In this document: positions 1-5,692 of the stretch, in pieces
Numbering within the stretch: the first letter of the stretch is position 1
Layout of the letters: each line of letters begins with the position of its first letter
Assembly: GCA_034440595.1 (NCBI GenBank)
Contig: JAWXCH010000195.1
Coordinates: forward strand, 1 to 6,112
Direction of reading: 5' to 3'
Length of the DNA: 6,112 nt
Origin: JAWXCH01 sp034440595
GTDB taxonomy: Bacteria > Planctomycetota > Planctomycetia > Pirellulales > JALHPA01
Translations under genes and position numbers: made by a program
The notes under the pieces: model-generated
The model's input: only the letters and a program-made list of their open reading frames with translations
The model's database searches: none
What the model was told of the DNA's origin: nothing

Positions 1-29
1 CTGCTGGCTTGTCCAGCAGTGCTTTGCAC
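1..29. repeat. Hairpin palindrome cut by the window edge
   Basis: Bases 1-7 (CTGCTGG) and 13-19 (CCAGCAG) form a perfect 7-bp inverted repeat around a 5-base loop (CTTGT). Directly after it, GTGC (19-22) and GCAC (26-29) form a second small inverted repeat around TTT. The left arm probably continues outside the window, because the right arm runs on as AGTGC. I recall very similar CTGCTGG-loop-CCAGCAGTG hairpins between genes in planctomycete genomes, but this is memory and was not searched. It could be a dispersed intergenic repeat or the hairpin of a terminator for an upstream gene. No T-tract follows it, which weakens the terminator reading. Confidence 0.5.
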
Positions 30-206
30 TTACGGTGATCACAACCCGAATTTCGCGTTTTTGACAAAGCACTTTCGCGTCATCGGCAAAACAGATCCCA
101 ATCCCACCGTGATCCTCCAGCGGTTGCAACGGTCGCGACCTGCTGAGGGTTTGAGCCTGCCTTACAAACTCCGCCCCGTGGTCGGCAAAACTCAGGATTT
201 TTGCGC
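30..206. other. Non-coding leader upstream of the PSD1 gene
   Basis: No convincing gene is visible here. The stretch holds two adjacent perfect palindromes, GTTGCAAC (123-130) and GGTCGCGACC (131-140). They lie inside a possible stem-loop in which CCTC (114-117) and AGC (119-121) pair with GCT (142-144) and GAGG (145-148). A 10-base direct repeat, TCGGCAAAAC, occurs at 83-92 and 182-191. A TTGACA hexamer at 61-66 has no acceptable -10 box at normal spacing. The region presumably contains the promoter and 5' leader of the downstream gene, but I cannot place a start site. Confidence 0.35.
194..197 (+). promoter_or_regulatory. Weak ribosome binding site (AGGA) deciding the PSD1 start
   Basis: AGGA ends 9 bases before the ATG at 207 and 12 before the ATG at 210. 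It is only 3 bases from the TTG at 201. The spacing favours ATG 207 over the longer TTG start. The site is short, so the choice is tentative. Confidence 0.4.
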
Positions 207-2744
207 ATGATGCCACGAGCCAAATCAATTCAATATCGCTGGACCGGCCGCTTGGCTCTCGGGTTGATTGTCTGCGCGCTGTTCGCCATCGGCGTAAGAT
301 CGGCGGTTGTACTACTGGCGGCGGAGCCTGCCGTTGAAACGGCAACCAAGCCAGCCGACACTGCTCATGCTACTAAAGAACCAGCGACCGCCAAGAAGGC
401 CGAATCAACGATCGATTTTGGTCGCGATATCCAACCGATCCTGGCCCGTAAGTGCTTTTCTTGCCACGGCCCCGATACGGCCGAAGGGGGGCTGCGGCTT
501 CACACGGAGAAAGGGGCATTTGCGGCCCTGGAGAGTGGTGAACATGCCATTGTTGCCGGCAAGCTAAAGCAGAGCGAACTCTTTCGCCGGATCGCGGCTA
601 AGGACGAATCCGAACGAATGCCGCCGGAGGGCAAACCGCTCACCGCCGAACAGATCGCTCTATTCCAACGGTGGATTGAATCAGGCGCAAAATGGGATCA
701 GCATTGGTCGTTCAAACCGGTGGCCAAAGTAACTCCTCCGCAGGTGGCCAGCGACGGCAGCACCAACTGGGTACGCACGCCAATCGATGCATTCATTCTT
801 GCAAAATTGCAGGCCGCCTCGCTCTCGCCGGCACCTGCCGCGGACAAGATCGCCCTGCTGCGGCGTGCCTATTACGATCTGATCGGGCTGCCCCCAACCC
901 CCGCCGAAGTCGACGCGTTTCTGGCCGATACATCGGACAGTGCCTTTGAAAAAGTCGTCGATCGCTTGTTGAATTCCCCGCAATACGGCGAACGCTGGGG
1001 ACGCCACTGGCTCGATCTGGTTCGCTATGCCGACACCAACAGCTTTGAACGCGACGGTGCCAAGCCAAATGCCTGGCGGTATCGCGACTACGTCATTCGA
1101 TCGCTCAATGAAGACAAACCGTACGACCAGTTCATTCGCGAGCAACTCGCCGGCGATGAACTTGAAAACGTCACCAGCGATTCACTGATTGCCACCGGGA
1201 TCTACCGCCTAGGCATGTGGGATGATGAACCGGCGGATCCCGTGCAGGCGCGTTACGACGGACTTGACGATCTGGTCGCTACGACTTCGCAGGCGTTTCT
1301 GGGTCTAACCGTCAATTGTGCGCGGTGCCACGACCACAAGATCGACCCGATTCCGCAGACCGACTATTACAAGCTGCTGGCAATTTTCCACGATATCAAG
1401 CCGTACGGCGACAAGAAGGGTCAACACAATCAAACCGATATTTCGCCGATCGAGCTGCGCGACCGTTACGCAAAAATGGCCGAAGAGCGACAAGCCCTGA
1501 GCAAAAAGCGCAGAGGGATAGAACAGAGCGGCATTATCAAAATGCCGGGTGCCGACCAGCGAGATACCGAGACCGATAAGCGCGACGGGGTGATCAAAGA
1601 GAAGCTTCAGAAGTATCTGACCGAAGAGGAATGGGCCAGTTATCAGGAAGTTAAAAAGCAGCAGGAGGAACTGAAAAAAGTCGAAAGTGAGCTGCCGCCA
1701 CGCCTCAGCGCATTGACCGTCGAAGTCGATACGGCACCTCCGGCTACGTTTATCCTGCAGCGCGGCAACCCGCATGTGCCAGGGGACGCGGTCGAGCCAG
1801 GTTTTCCAGAACTGTTTGGATCGGTTGCATTCAAAGCAGTACCACCAACTAGTGGAAAATCATCTGGTCGGCGACTGGCGCTGGCTAATTGGATTGCCTC
1901 GCCAGACAACATGCTGACCGCACGCGTGATGGTGAATCGCATCTGGCAGCATCATTTCGGCCGTGGGCTGGTCCGCACTCCAAACAACTTTGGCCAGCTT
2001 GGCGAGGCTCCGACCCATCCAGATCTGTTGGACTGGCTGGCCAATGAATTTATGCGCACCGGCTGGCGGCTAAAGCCAATGCACAAGCTGATCATGCTGT
2101 CCAGCAGCTATCAGATGTCTTCGCAATCCAACGCTGCGGCCATGCGTGTCGACCCAGGCAACAATTTGTTCTGGCGTTTTGACATGAGACGACTCAGCGC
2201 CGAAGAGCTGCGCGATGCCAGTTATGCCGTTACGGGTAAGCTGAACTCAAAAATGTTCGGGCCTGGTTTTTACGCCGACATTTCTGACGAAGTGAAGGCC
2301 GGTCAGTCGCAACCGGGTGCTGGCTGGGGAAGCTCCTCGCCAGAACAAAAAGCACGCCGCGCGATTTATATCCACGTCAAACGCTCGCTAATCACGCCGC
2401 TGCTCTCCAGTTTCGACTTTCCCGAAAACGATAGCAGTTGCGAAGCGCGTTTTGTCACCACGCAGCCCGGTCAGGCCTTGGCCATGCTGAATGGACAATT
2501 TGCGCATGAGCAGGCAGACGCACTGTCAAAACGACTCAAGAGCGAAGCGGGCGATAAACCGGCCGAGCAAATCCAGTTGGCTCATCGACTGACGGTCAGC
2601 CGTGCGGCCACCGCCAATGAAGTCGCCCGTGGCGAGGCATTCTTAAAGAAAATGCAAGAGAAACACAGCCTGTCACCAGAACAGGCGCTGAAAATGTATT
2701 GCCTGCTGATCCTGAATCTCAACGAGTTCGTATACTTAGATTAG
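207..2744 (+). CDS. PSCyt1-PSCyt2(DUF1549)-PSD1(DUF1553) planctomycete cytochrome protein
   Basis: This 845-residue protein has the domain order typical of the large planctomycete family. A positively charged N-terminus and a hydrophobic stretch (about 16-39) act as a signal or membrane anchor. A Thr/Ala/Lys-rich linker follows. PSCyt1 (about 68-165) is a cytochrome-c-like domain with heme motif CFSCH (C83, C86, H87); M138 in ERMPPEG is a candidate axial ligand. PSCyt2/DUF1549 (about 193-400) carries GRHWLDLVRYADTN and a second CXXCH, CARCHDHK (C371, C374, H375). A charged, probably coiled-coil stretch lies at about 415-505. PSD1/DUF1553 (about 550-830) contains NRIWQHHFGRGLV. Location outside the cytoplasm is inferred from the signal and c-type heme motifs. 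The family is widely suspected of redox or polymer-breakdown roles, but the substrate is unknown. ATG 207 is chosen over TTG 201 because of AGGA spacing; ATG 210 is also possible. Its partner is the DUF1501 gene downstream. Confidence 0.95.
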   Translation: MMPRAKSIQYRWTGRLALGLIVCALFAIGVRSAVVLLAAEPAVETATKPADTAHATKEPATAKKAESTIDFGRDIQPILARKCFSCHGPDTAEGGLRLHTEKGAFAALESGEHAIVAGKLKQSELFRRIAAKDESERMPPEGKPLTAEQIALFQRWIESGAKWDQHWSFKPVAKVTPPQVASDGSTNWVRTPIDAFILAKLQAASLSPAPAADKIALLRRAYYDLIGLPPTPAEVDAFLADTSDSAFEKVVDRLLNSPQYGERWGRHWLDLVRYADTNSFERDGAKPNAWRYRDYVIRSLNEDKPYDQFIREQLAGDELENVTSDSLIATGIYRLGMWDDEPADPVQARYDGLDDLVATTSQAFLGLTVNCARCHDHKIDPIPQTDYYKLLAIFHDIKPYGDKKGQHNQTDISPIELRDRYAKMAEERQALSKKRRGIEQSGIIKMPGADQRDTETDKRDGVIKEKLQKYLTEEEWASYQEVKKQQEELKKVESELPPRLSALTVEVDTAPPATFILQRGNPHVPGDAVEPGFPELFGSVAFKAVPPTSGKSSGRRLALANWIASPDNMLTARVMVNRIWQHHFGRGLVRTPNNFGQLGEAPTHPDLLDWLANEFMRTGWRLKPMHKLIMLSSSYQMSSQSNAAAMRVDPGNNLFWRFDMRRLSAEELRDASYAVTGKLNSKMFGPGFYADISDEVKAGQSQPGAGWGSSSPEQKARRAIYIHVKRSLITPLLSSFDFPENDSSCEARFVTTQPGQALAMLNGQFAHEQADALSKRLKSEAGDKPAEQIQLAHRLTVSRAATANEVARGEAFLKKMQEKHSLSPEQALKMYCLLILNLNEFVYLD

Positions 2745-2750
2745 TGCATT

Positions 2751-2864
2751 GTTACAACTGTAAATTCGTGTTCTCGGTATCAGCCAGAGGGCGCTAGCCC
2801 CTGGTTTTTTCCGAACGAACCGGACGCTAGCGCGTTGCGGCTGATCCGAACAACTTGTTGTAAC
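2751..2864. repeat. Large nested inverted repeat between the PSD1 and DUF1501 genes
   Basis: Three layers of arms share one centre. The outer arms GTTACAAC (2751-2758) and GTTGTAAC (2857-2864) are perfect 8-bp complements. The main arms 2779-2798 and 2826-2845 pair through ATCAGCC with GGCTGAT and GCGCTAGC with GCTAGCGC, split by a 5-base mismatched internal loop. The innermost arms CTGGTT (2801-2806) and AACCGG (2818-2823) pair with one G-T wobble around a loop of 11 bases. The outer and main arms are joined by irregular pairing. The element fills most of the 153-base gap. I recall planctomycete intergenic repeats with a GGCGCTAGC core, which suggests a dispersed REP- or MITE-like element, but no coding capacity or target-site duplication is evident. 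A structured RNA or partial attenuator is an alternative. The T-run (2805-2810) lies within the stem-loop, not after it, so it is not a classical terminator. Confidence 0.65.
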
Positions 2865-2884
2865 GCTGTCCTAGTCAGAAGGAC

Positions 2885-2890
2885 AAGGAA
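2885..2890 (+). promoter_or_regulatory. Ribosome binding site (AAGGAA) for the DUF1501 gene
   Basis: AAGGAA ends 7 bases before the ATG at 2898, with a second purine-rich AGAAGGA at 2877-2883. This fixes the start at 2898. The in-frame TTG at 2835 lies inside the right arm of the palindrome and has no such site. Confidence 0.7.
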
Positions 2891-2897
2891 ACCGACC

Positions 2898-4382
2898 ATG
2901 ACACTCCCCAACAACAGTCCAAAGCAAACCGGCGGTGCCTTTTGTGGGCGGACACGTCGTGAGTTCTTCTGGCAAGCCGGGGGGGCATTCACCTCGCTGG
3001 CTCTGACGGGGATGTTGCAAGGGGACGGCTTCCTCAGTTCGCAGGCCGTTGCGGCGGATGGTCAGACCAGCTTCCTCAATCCGCTGGCCGCCAAGCAGCC
3101 GCACTTTCCGGGCAAGGCCAAGAGCGTCATCTTTCTGTTCATGTACGGCGGCCCCAGTCACATTGATACCTTTGACTACAAGCCCAAGCTGTACCCGTTG
3201 GATGGCAAAACGGTGCCTGTCAACACCAAAGGTCGTGGCGGCACAAAAAGCGAAGGGCGCGTCGTCGGTCCCAAGTGGAAGTTCAAGCAATACGGCAAGT
3301 CGGGCCAATGGGTTTCGGACCTGTTCCCGCACCTGGCGACCTGTGTCGACGACATTGCCTTCATCAAATCGATGCAGGCCGACAGCCCGATCCACGGCTC
3401 GGCCATGCTGCAAATGAACAGCGGCAAGATCCTCAGCGGCAGCCCGGCGATGGGGTCATGGGTCAATTACGGCCTCGGCAGTGTGAATGAAAACCTGCCC
3501 GGCTTTGTGGTGATGCTCGATCCGACCGGTGGCCCCATCAGCGGTGCCAAAAACTGGTCCAGCGGGTACATGCCAGCCACCTATCAGGCGACGGTCATGC
3601 GGTCGCAAGGAACCCCGATCATCGACCTGAAGCTACCACCCGGCATGACGCGCGAGATGCAACGTGACTTGCTCGATTCGCTCAATGCACAAAACTCCGA
3701 GCATGCCGCCCCGCGAATCGACAACAGCGAACTGGCCGCGCGGATCTCAACCTACGAACTGGCCTACAAGATGCAGCAGCATGCTCCCGAGGCGGTCGAT
3801 CTGTCGCAAGAATCGGCCGACATGCGCAAGCTCTACGGGCTGGATAACCCCCAAACCGAAGACTTTGGCAAACGCTGCCTGCTAGCGCGGCGATTGGTGG
3901 AGCGAGGGGTGCGATTTGTGCAATTGTACTCTGGCGGCAACCACAACGACGCCAACTGGGATGCGCACGGCGATCTGGTGAAGAATCACACCTACCACGC
4001 GGGCCGCACCGATCAGCCGATTGCGGCACTGCTCAAGGATCTCAAACAGCGCGGCATGTTGGACGAAACGCTCGTCATCTGGGGTGGTGAATTCGGCCGT
4101 CAGCCCACCGCCGAATACAACGAGGGGACCGGCCGCGACCATAATGCCTATGGCTTCACGATGTGGATGGCCGGTGGTGGCATCAAGTCGGGCCAAAGCG
4201 TCGGCGAGACCGACGAACTCGGCAGCGCCGCCGTTGCTCATCCATTCCACGTCAAGAATCTACACGCCACCGTGCTGCATCAACTCGGCTTCGACCCCAA
4301 CCACCTCTCCTACTTCTACGGCGGCTTGGATCAAAAACTAGTCGGCGTGGAACACGTGGAGCCGATTAAGCAGTTGGTGTAG
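2898..4382 (+). CDS. DUF1501 family protein with Tat signal
   Basis: This 494-residue protein begins with a twin-arginine export signal: TRREFFWQAGGAF (R20, R21), then a hydrophobic stretch and a likely cleavage region near SSQAVAA (48-54). Export folded across the cytoplasmic membrane is inferred. The body matches DUF1501, which as I recall is grouped with the alkaline phosphatase/sulfatase fold. Candidate metal or active-site blocks are YGGPSHIDTFD (about 83-93), GGNHNDANWDAH (346-357) and WGGEFGRQP (395-403) followed by GRDHN (412-416). These correspond to the family's signature blocks, but no substrate has been fixed for it. Length is normal and no residue seems missing. The start is set by AAGGAA at 2885-2890. 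It is the standard neighbour of a PSCyt1/PSD1 gene and probably acts with it; the 153-base gap holding a large palindrome could uncouple their expression. Confidence 0.95.
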   Translation: MTLPNNSPKQTGGAFCGRTRREFFWQAGGAFTSLALTGMLQGDGFLSSQAVAADGQTSFLNPLAAKQPHFPGKAKSVIFLFMYGGPSHIDTFDYKPKLYPLDGKTVPVNTKGRGGTKSEGRVVGPKWKFKQYGKSGQWVSDLFPHLATCVDDIAFIKSMQADSPIHGSAMLQMNSGKILSGSPAMGSWVNYGLGSVNENLPGFVVMLDPTGGPISGAKNWSSGYMPATYQATVMRSQGTPIIDLKLPPGMTREMQRDLLDSLNAQNSEHAAPRIDNSELAARISTYELAYKMQQHAPEAVDLSQESADMRKLYGLDNPQTEDFGKRCLLARRLVERGVRFVQLYSGGNHNDANWDAHGDLVKNHTYHAGRTDQPIAALLKDLKQRGMLDETLVIWGGEFGRQPTAEYNEGTGRDHNAYGFTMWMAGGGIKSGQSVGETDELGSAAVAHPFHVKNLHATVLHQLGFDPNHLSYFYGGLDQKLVGVEHVEPIKQLV

Positions 4383-4388
4383 AGATGT

Positions 4389-4405
4389 AACTCGACGGTC
4401 GAGTT
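4389..4405 (+). terminator. Possible terminator hairpin after the DUF1501 gene
   Basis: AACTCGA (4389-4395) and TCGAGTT (4399-4405) form a perfect 7-bp stem with a 3-base loop, starting 6 bases after the DUF1501 stop codon. What follows (CCTTACCCTGATTTG) is not a clean T-tract, so factor-independent termination is doubtful. The position fits a 3'-end stabiliser or a weak terminator. Confidence 0.35.
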
Positions 4406-4450
4406 CCTTACCCTGATTTGAATTTTCGCAATCACCGGAGCTAATCTAAG

Positions 4451-4864
4451 ATGCGGTGGCTAATCGGCATCTCAGTCGTCGTGCTGCTCGGTTACACCTT
4501 GAGCTGGGCTCTTTTTGCTCCATTCAAGGTCATCGAAGCGGATGGAGTCCGATTTTCGTTTTACGAGGAATCAGACTTCGATGTGTGGTCGAGTGTATAC
4601 GTGAAGGTGGCAAACGGCTTCTTCTCCAGTCGGCACATTCTGGTCGGAGGTTACAACGTCAATGATAACTTTGACAAGAATTCCTACCGAGTCTTGCAGT
4701 TGCCCGGCACGCAAGTATTTCGATTTACAGTTCATAGCGGCCACACAGTGGTCATCGTCGACTTAGACAATGACCGAGTCTACGACCACGAATCCGCAGT
4801 GCAGTTCGAGTACAAGGGGAAGAACTACACCGAACTTCACTGGATCGATCTAGAACTGAACTGA
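4451..4864 (+). CDS. Small membrane-anchored protein of unknown function
   Basis: I do not recognise this 137-residue protein. Residues 3-23 (MRWLIGISVVVLLGYTLSWA onward) form one hydrophobic helix with little sign of a cleavage site, so it is probably anchored in the membrane with a soluble part of about 110 residues outside the cytoplasm. That part is rich in aromatic and beta-prone residues (for example VRFSFYEE, HTVVIVDLDNDRVYD, FEYKGKNYTELHWIDLEL), suggesting a small beta-sheet domain. There are no cysteines in the soluble part and no catalytic motif. The ATG is preceded by GGAG at 4437-4440 with a 10-base spacer. The gene lies 68 bases after the DUF1501 gene, with a hairpin between them, so it may be a separate unit. 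Its 3' end overlaps the open frame of the toxin remnant by 5 bases. Confidence 0.75.
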   Translation: MRWLIGISVVVLLGYTLSWALFAPFKVIEADGVRFSFYEESDFDVWSSVYVKVANGFFSSRHILVGGYNVNDNFDKNSYRVLQLPGTQVFRFTVHSGHTVVIVDLDNDRVYDHESAVQFEYKGKNYTELHWIDLELN

Positions 4865-5006
4865 TTTTGCCTCACTGGCAGACCACGCGGTCATCCTGTT
4901 GGCTTTTGTTTTCGCGAAGGGACGACAAGAGAATCTGACTAGTGAGCAGGAAGTAACGATCAAGAATGCGGTCGAAGTGATACGTTCTTCTTTAGACGAG
5001 GAGTAG
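4860..5006 (+). pseudogene. C-terminal remnant of a RelE/HigB-type toxin gene
   Basis: An open frame of 48 codons plus stop runs from just after a TGA at 4857-4859 to TAG at 5004-5006. From about 4881 it reads DHAVILLAFVFAKGRQENLT followed by a helical, charged tail ending in SSLDEE. This resembles, from memory, the C-terminal end of RelE-family toxins: a hydrophobic strand, then an A-K pair, then a short loop with LT-x-x-E, then the last helix. The N-terminal half of a toxin (usually about 100-120 residues in all) is absent, and the sequence upstream is the end of an unrelated gene. There is no ATG; only a TTG at 4899 would give 35 residues. The stop lies 4 bases before the HTH gene's start, the toxin-then-antitoxin layout expected of this type. 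I infer a 5'-truncated toxin. A genuine short peptide gene is less likely. Confidence 0.55.
4998..5003 (+). promoter_or_regulatory. Ribosome binding site (GAGGAG) for the HTH gene
   Basis: GAGGAG ends 7 bases before the GTG at 5011 and lies within the last two sense codons of the toxin remnant. This supports the GTG start and shows that the translational coupling of a toxin-antitoxin pair is still physically in place. Confidence 0.7.
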
Positions 5007-5010
5007 GAAC

Positions 5011-5388
5011 GTGGCAAAGAAACATGCTGAAAAATCGATTGGGCAGGAATTGGCAGACGGCTTCCAGGAAGTTGCTGACTTTATTCGAGGCAAGCCGCTG
5101 CCGCCGCGCGAAAAACTCGACGGCAACAGTCACAACATGTCCATCGAGTCGCGCAAGTATACCCCGCAGTTAGTCAAAAAAACGCGGGACATGCTGGGCG
5201 TCAGTCAATCGCTGCTCGCAAAATTTTTGGGAGTTTCGACTGCGACGGTAGCAGGCTGGGAACAAGGAAACAAGAAGCCGGGCGACTTGGCTTGCCGGTT
5301 CCTCGACGAAATCCGCCAGAATCCCGCGTACTGGATTGCAAGGATCCAACAAACGGTGTCCGAAAAGAAAAAAACGAAAACGGCCTAA
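5011..5388 (+). CDS. XRE-family HTH regulator, HigA-like antitoxin type
   Basis: This 125-residue DNA-binding protein starts at GTG with GAGGAG 7 bases upstream. The N-terminal part (KKHAEKSIGQELADGFQEV, about 3-21) matches the start typical of HTH antitoxins that follow RelE-type toxins. A linker is followed by an XRE/Cro-like helix-turn-helix: MLGVSQSLLAKFLGVS (61-76) supplies the first helices and TATVAGWEQGNKKP (77-90) the recognition helix and its conserved W-E-Q-G end. The last part has DLACRFLDEIRQNPAYW (92-108) and a lysine-rich tail. All parts expected of the family appear intact. Such antitoxins bind the toxin and repress their own operon. Here the toxin upstream seems reduced to a stump, so the protein is probably an orphan antitoxin or a stand-alone regulator. 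I saw no clear operator palindrome just upstream. Confidence 0.85.
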   Translation: MAKKHAEKSIGQELADGFQEVADFIRGKPLPPREKLDGNSHNMSIESRKYTPQLVKKTRDMLGVSQSLLAKFLGVSTATVAGWEQGNKKPGDLACRFLDEIRQNPAYWIARIQQTVSEKKKTKTA

Positions 5389-5452
5389 ACACAATCAACT
5401 CTCCCTGCCATTGCCCATTCCGGGACGGTAAACAAGTACGCAGAATGCCACC

Positions 5453-5692
5453 GTGAAAATCAAGCCACCACAACTGGCACTAATGCGCGAAGTCGTAGAG
5501 AAGCGGCTGCCAGAGAAACTGGCGTTGATTCAAAGCCCACTCATGCTGAACGCTTCCGACCGTACAGACATCCAAGAAGCGATATCAGACGAATTCTGTG
5601 AAACGGGACTGTTGCCCAACGACGAGCCGAATAAGCGCGGTTTGGAACTAGAGGATCTGATTGATTTGCTTGGGCCGAGGCACTGGGATTAG
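5453..5692 (+). CDS. Small acidic conserved-looking protein of unknown function
   Basis: This 79-residue protein is not one I can name. Its first half is predicted helical and basic to neutral (PPQLALMREVVEKRLPEKLALIQ begins near residue 5). The second half is acidic: ASDRTDIQEAISDEF (34-48), then DEPNKRGLELEDLIDLLG (57-74). I recall the last motif, with its E-P-N-x-R-G-L-x-L-E-x-L-I-D pattern, from small hypothetical proteins in several bacteria, without a known role. There is no signal peptide, membrane segment or cysteine pair, so it should be cytoplasmic. The GTG start at 5453 lacks a clear ribosome binding site; an in-frame ATG at 5483 would remove ten residues. It follows the HTH gene by 64 bases on the same strand and converges on purK with a 4-base overlap. 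Confidence 0.7.
   Translation: MKIKPPQLALMREVVEKRLPEKLALIQSPLMLNASDRTDIQEAISDEFCETGLLPNDEPNKRGLELEDLIDLLGPRHWD

Noticed and set aside
61..90. TTGACA hexamer as a sigma-70 promoter
   Set aside because: The hexamer is perfect, but no TATAAT-like box occurs 16-18 bases downstream (the sequence there is TCGGCAAA), so a promoter call is not supported.
19..210. 63-codon plus-strand open frame before the PSD1 gene
   Set aside because: It begins with GTG inside a hairpin repeat, has no ribosome binding site, shows no recognisable domain and runs over palindromes and direct repeats. It is better read as non-coding leader.
681..1145. 154-codon minus-strand open frame inside the PSD1 gene
   Set aside because: It is fully covered by a well-supported gene with conserved domains and shows no domain of its own. 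It is a shadow frame caused by GC-rich codons.
1305..1775. 156-codon minus-strand open frame with a hydrophobic run (LFLLLFNFL-like)
   Set aside because: It looks membrane-like only because it is the complement of the Lys/Glu-rich coiled-coil codons of the PSD1 protein. It is not an independent gene.
2801..2823. Classical intrinsic terminator after the PSD1 gene
   Set aside because: The run of six T is within the hairpin, not downstream of it, and the following sequence is mixed, so the element does not fit a standard terminator.
2835..2897. N-terminal extension of the DUF1501 protein from TTG 2835
   Set aside because: The extension starts inside the right arm of the palindrome and would place the twin-arginine signal about 40 residues in. 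ATG 2898 has a good AAGGAA site and gives a normal Tat signal.
3882..4250. Minus-strand open frame within the DUF1501 gene
   Set aside because: It lies opposite the family's conserved metal-site blocks and has no recognisable features of its own.
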